A DNA stretch of 8,446 bases from Bacteroides sp. (GCA_019412865.1 DXOJ01000241.1:1-8446), one strand, 5' to 3'; numbered from the stretch's first letter, positions 1 to 6,942 are shown. A program made the numbers and translations. The notes: generated by a model not told the origin, from the letters alone.

Positions 1-143
1 AGCTGCCTAATCTTTGTACCGTCATCAACGGTGTAGACCTGAAGAAGCGAAAATACGGTTATTATTACGGCTACGGTAAGTATGGCAAGCATTACGGCTA
101 TGGCAAACGTTATGGCTACGGCTATGGATATGGAGAAAAGTGA
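1..143 (+). CDS. C-terminal end of a Wzc-like capsule/EPS tyrosine autokinase (partial)
   Basis: Only the last 46 codons are in the window (frame begins at base 3, TGA at 141-143). The peptide runs LPNLCTVINGVDLKKRKYGY and then becomes a Gly/Tyr/Lys tail with 12 tyrosines in the last 30 residues. Bacterial tyrosine (BY) kinases of the Wzc/CpsD class end in such a tyrosine cluster, which is autophosphorylated in trans and controls the oligomeric state of the inner-membrane polysaccharide copolymerase. The segment before it (VINGVD) fits the last strand of the P-loop kinase domain. Membrane segments, Wzz domain and Walker motifs lie to the left and cannot be checked. The next gene starts about 18 bases after the stop, so this kinase probably heads the same operon and marks the locus as surface-polysaccharide related. 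The assignment rests on the tail alone. Confidence 0.75.
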   Translation, partial: LPNLCTVINGVDLKKRKYGYYYGYGKYGKHYGYGKRYGYGYGYGEK

Positions 144-161
144 TGAATAAATGTATTTTTG

Positions 162-1274
162 ATGGCTATTCCGATTAACCCTCTGTCCGATAAGTCTGTG
201 GCGTACAGAAGCGTTGTGGACTTTTATTCAGCACGGTCTTCTTTTGCCATTCCCCGAAAAGTAATTCTGTGTCTGACCGACCGTTGTAACATGCGTTGTA
301 ATATGTGCACATTACAGCATACTACCGTGGAGAAGAAGGAACTGGAAGTGTCGGATTGGGTAGAGGCCATCGAAGAACTGTCATGGGCAAAGCCCACGTT
401 TCTCTTGTTCGGTGGTGAGCCTTTGTTGTATGAGAATGTTGGTTCTCTTTTGGATTTTCTTTGTCAACGGGATTGTCCGGTGGAGGTCGTAACCAATGGT
501 TTTTTCTTGGAGAAGTATGTTGATAAACTGATTGCAGTGGATGCTAGAGTGACAGTGAGTATGAGTGGTGTTGATAAGGTGCATGACAATATCAAGAATT
601 GTCCGAATAGCTTTCAAAGAATAGCAGGCTTCTTTGATTTTCTTTCCCGGCATGCCCCGGCATATTTCAGTAATGTAGGGGTTAATTGTGTGATGACTCC
701 CGATAATATTGACGGAATAGAGGAACTGATCCATTTTTTATCCTCATATCCTATTCATTCTCTTTCCCTTCAACACATGCAATTTTCTTCTGTTGCTTTG
801 CGTAATATGACCGATCAGTTCTGGAAAAAGGCTTTTGGGGACGCTTTTACATTGGTATTGGAACCGAATGTCTCTTATGAGTACGATGATGCCTATTTAA
901 AGAGGATAAAACTCCTTTCTTCTGTGGTAAAAAAATGGTCAGGTAAGATGAATATTTCATTTTTTCCTGCCCTTGATTCCCCGGACATTGATAATTATTA
1001 TTCGGACCGGCGGCATTTTCTGTGCGGTAAGGATAATGTCTGTCTTAAGCCATGGCGTGTTCCTACCATCTGTCCCAATGGGGATATCTCCAACTGTTCG
1101 GGTATGGTGTTGGGTAATATAAAAAAACAGTCGTTTTGGAAGATCTGGAATGGTGAGAAGAATAATTCTTTTAGAGACAGCCTGATATCACACGGTTCCT
1201 TTCCGTTTTGTACACGGTGCTGCAGTTTTTACGAGAAATATGATCTTTCTGGCAAACTAAATGTTGATGAGTGA
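162..1274 (+). CDS. Radical SAM/SPASM-domain protein
   Basis: A 370-residue protein. The radical SAM core carries the 4Fe-4S/SAM motif CNMRCNMC (Cys42, Cys46, Cys49), followed by the SAM-binding GGEP (84-87) and a TNG motif (111-113). The C-terminal part has a SPASM-like cysteine set: Cys288, Cys294, Cys304, a G-x4-C element (Gly307/Cys312) and Cys350, Cys353, Cys354, which probably binds one or more auxiliary Fe-S clusters. SPASM enzymes commonly modify peptides or proteins, and some act on sugars or aminoglycosides; the substrate here cannot be read from sequence. A TTG at 159 in the same frame could add one residue, but ATG 162 is the more natural start. The stop overlaps the glycosyltransferase start (TGATG), which implies translational coupling and a shared pathway. 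The last SPASM cysteines are fewer than in the full seven-Cys pattern, so the domain may be a reduced 'twitch' form. Confidence 0.85.
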   Translation: MAIPINPLSDKSVAYRSVVDFYSARSSFAIPRKVILCLTDRCNMRCNMCTLQHTTVEKKELEVSDWVEAIEELSWAKPTFLLFGGEPLLYENVGSLLDFLCQRDCPVEVVTNGFFLEKYVDKLIAVDARVTVSMSGVDKVHDNIKNCPNSFQRIAGFFDFLSRHAPAYFSNVGVNCVMTPDNIDGIEELIHFLSSYPIHSLSLQHMQFSSVALRNMTDQFWKKAFGDAFTLVLEPNVSYEYDDAYLKRIKLLSSVVKKWSGKMNISFFPALDSPDIDNYYSDRRHFLCGKDNVCLKPWRVPTICPNGDISNCSGMVLGNIKKQSFWKIWNGEKNNSFRDSLISHGSFPFCTRCCSFYEKYDLSGKLNVDE

Positions 1275-2458
1275 TGAAAAATAATGTGTCTGTTGCCTGC
1301 CTTACCGCAGATTTACTGGGTGGAAGAAGCTTTTCCATAAATTATCATTTGTTTACTGTCATAAATGCCATATGTGAAAATATTTCCATATCCTCCATTC
1401 ATTTATACACTACGTCAATTAATGATTTCAGTTCTGGCTCCTTGCAGGAGATACAGGCTGATTTTCATATTCATTTTCCCTGTTCCCGTATTCATGTACA
1501 TGAGATGGATTCGAGGGATATCTCGCTTGCTGGGAAAGCCTTGTCCGGTTTTGATCTGCTTGTCTGCGAAATGTTTGTATGGAGCGATAGCATAAAATAT
1601 GCTAGAAGCATGAATTCCGGAGTCAAGGTTATTTATTGTGTCCATTCCATTTTACAGCAGGAATGGATAGCCAATGCCCAGAATAAGTGGGTGGGTTTTG
1701 AGCACTTTCACCGTTTGCAGCGCGAATTGGTAGCCGTAGCGGATCATTTGGTCTTTGATTCCTGTATGGATAGAGAATATGCTTCCCGTTTTTTCCCGGA
1801 TATACTCCACCGTTCTTCTGTAATTTATCCGATACCTGTGCCCATCTGTGGGTTTGACCGTACTTGGGATGTTACAAGGGTATCATTTCCAAAGTTCCGT
1901 TTACTGTATGCCGGGAGATGGGAGTACCGGAAAGGTATTGAACAGTTGGTAGACAGTTTTTTCCACTGTCATACACAATATGGCATGGAATTGCATATTC
2001 TGTCGGATTATCTCTATATGGAGAACTTCGACCGTCTTTTTCTTTCCCCGGACAATGCCGTCAAGTTTAAGTCCTTGCTGGATCGCGGAGCCATCAGCCT
2101 GACCGGTTGGAAACGTGACAGGGTGGAGTATATCTCATTCATTTGTGAACAGTGTGATACTCTGGTGGTTCCCAGTCTGTACGATCCTTTCAACATAATC
2201 ACTTATGATGCCATACAGATGGGGGTTCCGGTTGTCCTGTCAAGATTCTGTGGTGTAAACGAACTGCTTCCGGAAGATTGTGGCAGGGTGGTAAGGACCA
2301 ATCCTTATGATGCGTATGATCTTTTTAAAAGCATAGAAGAAATGTTTCTCGGTTTACAACACCGGGAGATTTTAATGCCGTGTATCTTATCCTATGGCAT
2401 TGCTGACGTGAACAGGGAATACAATAAACTGTTAAACGGTATTCTAGGATTAACATGA
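1274..2458 (+). CDS. Glycosyltransferase, GT4-like (GT-B fold)
   Basis: A 394-residue protein of normal length for a GT-B glycosyltransferase. The C-terminal nucleotide-sugar domain begins near residue 208 with LLYAGRWEYRKGIEQL, the G-R-x4-K-G signature of GT4 enzymes (214-221). It continues with SLTGWKRDRVEYI (275-287) and the donor-binding segment VVPSLYDPFNIITYDAIQMG (298-317). In that segment the usual E-x7-E pair is replaced by Asp304 and Asp312. The N-terminal acceptor domain (about 1-200) is divergent, and no signal peptide or TM helix is evident, so it should act at the cytoplasmic face. It probably adds a sugar to a lipid-linked intermediate of the surface glycan, or to a target shared with the radical SAM enzyme; the donor is unknown. 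ATG 1274 overlaps the preceding TGA by one base and is preferred over GTG 1271. Confidence 0.83.
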   Translation: MKNNVSVACLTADLLGGRSFSINYHLFTVINAICENISISSIHLYTTSINDFSSGSLQEIQADFHIHFPCSRIHVHEMDSRDISLAGKALSGFDLLVCEMFVWSDSIKYARSMNSGVKVIYCVHSILQQEWIANAQNKWVGFEHFHRLQRELVAVADHLVFDSCMDREYASRFFPDILHRSSVIYPIPVPICGFDRTWDVTRVSFPKFRLLYAGRWEYRKGIEQLVDSFFHCHTQYGMELHILSDYLYMENFDRLFLSPDNAVKFKSLLDRGAISLTGWKRDRVEYISFICEQCDTLVVPSLYDPFNIITYDAIQMGVPVVLSRFCGVNELLPEDCGRVVRTNPYDAYDLFKSIEEMFLGLQHREILMPCILSYGIADVNREYNKLLNGILGLT

Positions 2459-2469
2459 TGTTTTGAGCG

Positions 2470-3249
2470 ATGGAAAATGAAAGTAAAATAATAATGATAA
2501 CCGGTGCGACTTCCGGAATTGGTGTGGCGGTAATTAGGGAATTCCTGAGTTTATATTCCGGCTGCTATTTTATTTTGGTAAGTCGGAATCGGAAAAGAAT
2601 GAGAGAACGGATAGAGAGTGATTCGGACATTAAGGACCGTATCCGGTATGAGATTGTGGAGACTGATCTTTGTGATTTGCACAAGTCGGAAGAGATACTT
2701 GAACCCCGTATCCGGGAAAAAGGACGTGTGGATATTCTTGTCAATGTTGCAGGCGGTTTCATATCCAAACCTTTTGTCGAGACGGAAGCGGAGGACTTTT
2801 ATCAGTTGGTAATGTCCAATATGTTCACCGTTTTTGTCTCCTGTAGGACGGTTCTTCCTTTTATGCTTAACCAGCGTTTCGGTTCCATAGTAAATGTCGG
2901 TTCCGTTTTGGGACTTCGTTCCTTGCGTGATACCAGATGCTCCGTCTATGGTTCCGTGAAGTCCGCTGTTGTGCATCTTACCCGTTTGTTGTCTGTGGAA
3001 TACGGCGGGTATAATATTCGTGTGAATTGTGTTTGTCCGGGCATATTGAATCCCGTCGAGGGGGCCGGTGAGGGAAGTTATGAGGCTTATCGGAAACTAA
3101 ATGGAATGAATCATTATCTGGGGGAACAGCCCTTAAAATGGTTCGGTTCTTCCTCTGATGTGGCTAAGGCTATTGTTTTTCTTGCCGGGGAACAATCGGG
3201 ATGGACCACCGGAGAGATAATGTGCGTGGATGGTGGAACAGGACTTTAG
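2470..3249 (+). CDS. Short-chain dehydrogenase/reductase (SDR) oxidoreductase
   Basis: A 259-residue classical SDR with every key element present. These are the nucleotide-binding TGATSGIG (11-18), NVAG in place of NNAG (92-95), Asn117, Ser145 and the catalytic Tyr160/Lys164 in YGSVK, then the PG loop (190-191) and the C-terminal DGG (254-256). Arg39 and nearby basic residues (SRNRKR) after the second strand suggest NADP(H) preference, which is an inference. Length and motifs resemble 3-oxoacyl-ACP reductase (FabG)-like or sugar/polyol reductases. In this glycan context a sugar-precursor oxidation or reduction is more likely than fatty-acid synthesis, but the substrate is unknown. The gene begins 11 bases after the glycosyltransferase stop. 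It ends in TAG, and the following gene starts 12 bases later in the same frame. Confidence 0.9.
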   Translation: MENESKIIMITGATSGIGVAVIREFLSLYSGCYFILVSRNRKRMRERIESDSDIKDRIRYEIVETDLCDLHKSEEILEPRIREKGRVDILVNVAGGFISKPFVETEAEDFYQLVMSNMFTVFVSCRTVLPFMLNQRFGSIVNVGSVLGLRSLRDTRCSVYGSVKSAVVHLTRLLSVEYGGYNIRVNCVCPGILNPVEGAGEGSYEAYRKLNGMNHYLGEQPLKWFGSSSDVAKAIVFLAGEQSGWTTGEIMCVDGGTGL

Positions 3250-3261
3250 CATAGGGATAAG

Positions 3262-4269
3262 ATGACAGGGAAATTAAAAGAGGGTAAGAATGTGTGTATT
3301 CTTTCCTCCTTGATAACGGACAAGCTTTCTTTTGTATTCATTTTGCTTGTTTCTATGATTCTGTTCTTGTTCTTGTGCTGGCAGTGCTATATTGGTGCGA
3401 AGACTACAGAACATATGTCTACTATAGAATCCCGTTTATTGGAGGAATTGGTCGATAATGTTGAAGACTCCTCTAAAACTGATAAAAATTTACTGTATTG
3501 CAAAGAATCCTTACACGCCGAACTGCGGCTGATTAAGGCACGTTTTGAAGACTTTTCCTCTTCTATTACTTTGATACTTAGTGTTGTCACGATTGTATTT
3601 GTTATTTTTAGTTTTTTGGGACTAATGAAAATACAGGATGAACTGAAGCATCTTGAAAAGGATAAGGAAGAGTTTGAGAGGAAAATGGAGGATAAGTTGA
3701 AGGGAATGGATGATGAACGGGAAAGGCACAAGCGTGAGATGTCCGATAACCTGCAAGAAATGCAGGAGATTCAGGATAAAACCCGTGTGGAAAGTCTGTT
3801 GTCCCAATTCCGTTATAAGGAGGCAGATATGATTTGTCGGAAGTATGAGGGCATGGGGTATCCTTATTTTATTTATGCGTCCGCTCGTGTCGAAATGGAC
3901 CGTGAGAATTATAAGGGTGCCCGTGAAAGACTTGAGAACGTTATTCATCTTTTTTACAAGGATGTACAGAATGAATATTATTATTATTTGGGTGAGACCT
4001 ATTTTTATCTGGAAGAATTTGAACTTGCCGGGAGGTATGTTCTTAAGGCTATGGAAGTTCTGCAGTCCAAATCAAGTCTGCCCGGTCTGGACTCCTCCAA
4101 AAAAGACCTGCGGATTATAGACGAGACATGTACTTCTTCCCAATATACTCTTTCCAGATATAGTTGTTTGTTGGGACGTATTTACCTGTCTACCATTCAA
4201 GGAGATAGTCCGGAGAATAACAACACCTTTGAAAAAGCATTGTCTGCTTTTGCCGAGGCACTCCGGTAG
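3262..4269 (+). CDS. N-terminal part of the TPR protein: two TM helices, coiled coil, first TPRs
   Basis: This 335-residue product is what normal termination at TAG 4267-4269 would give. A hydrophobic helix at about 22-44 and a second at about 100-122 flank a short, polar segment of roughly 55 residues. With two TM helices both long tails should lie on the same side, probably the cytoplasm. Residues about 123-175 are a highly charged Lys/Glu heptad-like coiled coil (QDELKHLEKDKEEFERK and onward). From about 178 the sequence turns into TPR-like helical pairs, for example YYYYLGETYFYLEEFELAGR (239-258). The purine stretch AGGGATAAG directly before ATG 3262 is compatible with a ribosome site. 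There is no catalytic motif; the role is likely protein-protein assembly. If translated alone it would keep the anchor and coiled coil but lose most TPRs. Confidence 0.7.
   Translation: MTGKLKEGKNVCILSSLITDKLSFVFILLVSMILFLFLCWQCYIGAKTTEHMSTIESRLLEELVDNVEDSSKTDKNLLYCKESLHAELRLIKARFEDFSSSITLILSVVTIVFVIFSFLGLMKIQDELKHLEKDKEEFERKMEDKLKGMDDERERHKREMSDNLQEMQEIQDKTRVESLLSQFRYKEADMICRKYEGMGYPYFIYASARVEMDRENYKGARERLENVIHLFYKDVQNEYYYYLGETYFYLEEFELAGRYVLKAMEVLQSKSSLPGLDSSKKDLRIIDETCTSSQYTLSRYSCLLGRIYLSTIQGDSPENNNTFEKALSAFAEALR
4267..4269 (+). other. In-frame amber stop inside a TPR repeat
   Basis: The TAG codon at would-be residue 336 of the TPR protein is followed by open sequence in the same frame for 309 codons. 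TAG also ends the SDR gene (3247-3249) and this gene's own 3' end (5197-5199), so a general reassignment of TAG in this genome is unlikely. Confidence 0.85.
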
Positions 4270-4293
4270 GATAAGCGGAATACCGATATTCTA

Positions 4294-5199
4294 ATGTGGA
4301 TTGCTATTACTTACCGGAAGAGAGGTGAATATTCCAGGTCAATAGAATTGTTGGAGAATATAATTGCCATAAATCCTGAGATGTGGTATTATTATCATGA
4401 ACTGGCTGTCTCTTATTATCGCAAAGGACTTTCCCATAAGGGAACAGGGGATATTTCCCTGTCGCATGAATGTTATCGACAGGCGGAAGATTCGTATTGT
4501 ATTTTGTTTGATAAGATGCGTGTGTATCATTTGGCTGATGATTATGGTTATCATTATCATCTGGGAGTCATTTATATTGAATGGGAAAAGTATCCGGAAG
4601 CGATAAGGGAGTTAAATTACTCTATTGAGAACAATGACAATGCGAAAGTATACTATTTTTATGATTTGGGCAGGGCCTACTATGGAGCGGGACAATACGA
4701 ATCGTCAAGTGAGTATTTCAAGCTGGCGTGCGAAAAAAGTGAAGAAAAAGAATCGTTGTATCTTTTTTATCTGGCGTTATCCTACGTTTATCAATTAGAA
4801 AAAGGTAATGATGCAATTTCATGGGGAGAGACTGCCCGGTTACTTGAAAAGGCTATATTTATAGATGGTTACAAGGAATTTTATTATACGCATCTGGTAG
4901 TGGTGTATCTGGCAAGTGACAGGATGGCTAAAGCGGGTGAATATATGGAGAGATATAACCGGCTTACGGAAAGGAAAGACAGGAATCATTACAGGTTCTT
5001 GCAACTTTTGTTGAACGTGTTGTACTACTCACCTGATATAAAGGAATGTAGAGAGTGTTTTGTGAGGAGTAATGAGAATAATCAAAATTCCATGAATGGA
5101 TTGGTGAATTTTGCGCGCCATTCATTGCAGGCAGGATTGAAGAGTGGTTCATTGCACGGTGACGAACTAAAGAATCGTATCCTTGAATTGCTTGCGTAG
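4294..5199 (+). CDS. C-terminal TPR array (downstream part of the interrupted TPR gene)
   Basis: A 301-codon open stretch from the first ATG after the amber stop. It is almost entirely TPR-type repeat: ITYRKRGEYSRSIELLENII (5-24), LAVSYYRKG (37-45), YHLGVIYIEWEKYPEAIREL (88-107), YDLGRAYYGAGQYESSSEYF (123-142), and a further unit around FYLALSYVYQLEKG. The Gly-x2-Tyr and Ala/Phe consensus positions recur about every 34 residues, with inserts. There is no signal peptide or TM helix, so on its own the product would be soluble. I see no clear Shine-Dalgarno before ATG 4294, and the methionine lies within a TPR helix (ILMWIA), so independent initiation is doubtful; the stretch is better read as the second half of one gene. 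Many aromatic residues suggest a binding surface for a peptide or protein partner. Confidence 0.6.
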   Translation: MWIAITYRKRGEYSRSIELLENIIAINPEMWYYYHELAVSYYRKGLSHKGTGDISLSHECYRQAEDSYCILFDKMRVYHLADDYGYHYHLGVIYIEWEKYPEAIRELNYSIENNDNAKVYYFYDLGRAYYGAGQYESSSEYFKLACEKSEEKESLYLFYLALSYVYQLEKGNDAISWGETARLLEKAIFIDGYKEFYYTHLVVVYLASDRMAKAGEYMERYNRLTERKDRNHYRFLQLLLNVLYYSPDIKECRECFVRSNENNQNSMNGLVNFARHSLQAGLKSGSLHGDELKNRILELLA

Positions 5200-5229
5200 A
5201 TATTTTCCTGTTAGGTAATCGTATTTTAT

Positions 5230-6165
5230 ATGCTCGGTATCCATTGTTTTTTCTCCCAGCCGGTTCAACAGGGACGTGATGTCAGCGGTGTATATAAGAC
5301 TTATATTCCCGGTAAAATATTTTCTAATTATGCTTTATATACGATGCTCCTTTCCGCCCTACAATGGAAAAAAACGAATGGAAATATAAAGTTGTATTGC
5401 GATGCCTCTGTTTATGAACAGCTTCGGCAATTCCGACTGTTATCTTGCTGGGATGATATTGAAGTGCTTCGGGATGATTCCGTAGACAGGGGGATTAATT
5501 TACAAGTCTTCTGGTCGGCAGTGAAGTTTCTGGTTTATGAAAGGCAATACGAACCGTTTGTCTGTATCGATACTGACCTTATTGTCTGGAAAAAACTGGA
5601 TATATGTCCCGATGTGGACTGGCAGTTTGCCCATTGGGAATCGATTGAGCCAGGGGACATTTCTTATCCTGATACCGCTACCCTGTCAAAGCCTGCAGGT
5701 TATATATTTCCTAAATTGGCATTTGCGGAAACGCGTGCATCAAATATGTGCATTACAGTATTCAATAACATGGATTTCTGTAGAATTTTCGTTAATGAAG
5801 CCTTCAAGTATATGCGTGGTAATAAGGTGGATTCCATATCCAGTTTGCATGCAACTCCTGAAATACTGTATATGGAGCAACGGCTTCCTGTTCTGCTTTC
5901 CAAGCGATATGGGTATACTTGTCGTCCTTTTCTTAATGCAACCTGGTCTCCTAAATTCTTCAGGTTTGTATCAGATGACCCGCAATATGGTAGCTGGTCA
6001 TTTAACAGACTTGACGATAGAATGCTCTTTACCCATTTTTGGTTTTATAAGAAATGGCTGGAGGAACATCCTTTGGCTAAGCTTGAATTGGAACAGCAGT
6101 TGTTACACGAACTTGTTACTCGGTTTCCGGAAGAACCGTTGGATATGTTGCAATTTGCTAAATAA
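5230..6165 (+). CDS. GT-A-like putative glycosyltransferase (DUF6734-like)
   Basis: A 311-residue protein, TAA at 6163-6165. Residues 108-121 read EPFVCIDTDLIVWK: a hydrophobic strand running into a D-x-D motif (Asp114, Asp116), the metal/nucleotide-sugar site layout of GT-A glycosyltransferases. Upstream, NIKLYCDASVYEQL (52-65) and IEVLRDD fit alternating strands and helices of a Rossmann-like nucleotide domain. Near the C-terminus FTHFWFYKKW (267-276) supplies a His in a position often used for metal binding in such folds. The start IHCFFSQP and overall layout remind me of the Bacteroidetes family DUF6734, recalled from memory and not checked. There is no TM helix. It begins 30 bases after the TPR stop and lies in the same operon, so it may add another sugar to the same product. 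Enzyme activity is inferred from one motif. Confidence 0.6.
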   Translation: MLGIHCFFSQPVQQGRDVSGVYKTYIPGKIFSNYALYTMLLSALQWKKTNGNIKLYCDASVYEQLRQFRLLSCWDDIEVLRDDSVDRGINLQVFWSAVKFLVYERQYEPFVCIDTDLIVWKKLDICPDVDWQFAHWESIEPGDISYPDTATLSKPAGYIFPKLAFAETRASNMCITVFNNMDFCRIFVNEAFKYMRGNKVDSISSLHATPEILYMEQRLPVLLSKRYGYTCRPFLNATWSPKFFRFVSDDPQYGSWSFNRLDDRMLFTHFWFYKKWLEEHPLAKLELEQQLLHELVTRFPEEPLDMLQFAK

Positions 6166-6170
6166 CTGTT

Positions 6171-6260
6171 ATGATAAGTGTTCGACTAACCTGTTCTGAT
6201 GCTCTTTTGTGGAACAGGGGCTATTTTGTAGAATGTAAAAATGTGTTCTTGAATATATGA
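6171..6260 (+). CDS. Candidate small ORF, 29 residues
   Basis: ATG 6171 opens a frame of 29 codons ending in TGA at 6258-6260 (product starts MISVRLTCSDALLW and ends FLNI, with Cys8 and Cys22). It begins 5 bases after the stop of the GT-A-like gene, and its TGA overlaps the ATG of the next gene in the coupled ATGA arrangement. That placement fills the only sizeable gap in the operon. There is no homology I recognise, no strong ribosome site, and an open frame of this length easily arises by chance. It could be a leader peptide that controls the downstream gene, or merely non-coding spacer. Confidence 0.28.
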   Translation: MISVRLTCSDALLWNRGYFVECKNVFLNI

Positions 6261-6883
6261 AAAAGACTGTAATCGAATATATCACCAATACGCTTGAAGA
6301 TATTCCCAAGCAATCTCTTCAAACCAATAAGATGCGTTTACATGCTTTTTTCTCAGAACAGGAAACAATAGAGAAGCGAGGGACACATTTTGTATTCAGG
6401 TATGCTTTCTATTCTGTTGAAAAACTACGGCGACACACGAAACAAAGCCTGTTTAAAGAATATAATATGTTGTGTTCTGACTTGAAAAGTACTCCTTCCA
6501 GGAAAATATCGGATATGGAATATAAAGATGTTGTATTATATGGTGATGCTTCTTCCCCTGTAGTACAAGAACGATTGGCAGAATATTTGGAGCGGAATAA
6601 TTCTTTAAAGATTCAGTTGTCTTTCTGTGATAAAGAAGCTCCAAAGTGTAAAACAGGAGAAAATATTGCCTATGCGGAACTTCAGAAAGCATTGTTTTAT
6701 TGCAAAAGGAAAAAGTATTTGCTTCTGTTCATTTCAGTTCGTGATCTAATACAGGATATTCGCTTTTATGATTTGCTTGACGAATTTCGTGTTGATTTCC
6801 GTTGTGTTGACTTTCCTTGGTTTTGCAGGGAGAATCTACGTTTGATAAAAGCGGTTATGCTATATGAGAAGTTATCTCCTTGA
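6257..6883 (+). CDS. Degenerate serine-recombinase (resolvase)-fold protein, probably non-catalytic
   Basis: A 208-residue protein. Residues 90-206 align by eye with the N-terminal catalytic domain of resolvase/invertase serine recombinases. DVVLYGDASSPVVQERLAEY (91-110) corresponds to the Y-x-R-V-S-T-x2-Q strand-loop-helix, ELQKALFYCKRKKYLLLF (141-158) to the LQKAL-x-CK helix and following strand, and VDFRCVDFP (179-187) to VDFVAVDMP. The active-site residues are changed: the Arg of YxRVS is Asp97, and the D-R-L-x-R-D motif reads R162-D-L-I-Q-D167, so both catalytic arginines are lost. Only a serine near 99-100 remains. The chain stops where the long E helix would start, so there is no DNA-binding domain. 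Residues 1-87 are basic and unrecognised. As the last gene of a glycan operon it may be a repurposed fold or a decayed recombinase. The alignment is manual and needs a profile search. Confidence 0.55.
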   Translation: MKKTVIEYITNTLEDIPKQSLQTNKMRLHAFFSEQETIEKRGTHFVFRYAFYSVEKLRRHTKQSLFKEYNMLCSDLKSTPSRKISDMEYKDVVLYGDASSPVVQERLAEYLERNNSLKIQLSFCDKEAPKCKTGENIAYAELQKALFYCKRKKYLLLFISVRDLIQDIRFYDLLDEFRVDFRCVDFPWFCRENLRLIKAVMLYEKLSP

Positions 6884-6942
6884 ACAGGCCTAAAATAGTG
6901 TATTTCTTTGCATATAATACCTTTTATATTGAATTCGTTATA

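Larger units (their letters stand above)
3262..5199 (+). pseudogene. Membrane-anchored TPR-repeat protein interrupted by one in-frame TAG
   Basis: The two ORFs 3262-4269 and 4294-5199 share a frame, and the 24 bases between them are open (DKRNTDIL), so removing one TAG at 4267-4269 restores a 645-residue protein. The stop sits inside a TPR repeat: FEKALSAFAEALR, stop, DKRN and then ILMWIAITYRKRGEY. This matches the A-x3-F-x2-AL-x2-DP-x-N spacing of a TPR helix B leading into the next helix A, with the stop at a variable position. A CAG, GAG or AAG codon would give TAG by one change. The intact form would have two N-terminal TM helices, a coiled coil and a long array of TPRs, suiting it as a scaffold at the membrane. 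Alternatives are readthrough, a sequencing error, or two functional half-proteins. I judge a disrupted gene most likely, since neither side shows further decay. Confidence 0.7.

Noticed and set aside
55..140. Repeated Gly-Tyr codons as a DNA tandem repeat or CRISPR-like array
   Set aside because: The repeats are low-complexity coding sequence for the tyrosine-rich kinase tail; spacing and codons vary and there are no spacers.
143..178. 11-codon ORF between the kinase and the radical SAM gene
   Set aside because: It is very short and overlaps the radical SAM start; nothing beyond the presence of an ATG supports it.
2551..2976. 141-codon minus-strand ORF opposite the SDR gene
   Set aside because: The SDR frame has a complete set of catalytic and cofactor motifs, so the antisense frame is a shadow.
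5537..6199. 220-codon plus-strand ORF in another frame of the GT-A-like gene
   Set aside because: It has no initiation context, and its composition (many Leu, Ser, Cys, Trp) is typical of an out-of-frame reading; the 5230-6165 frame carries the DTD motif and fits the operon.
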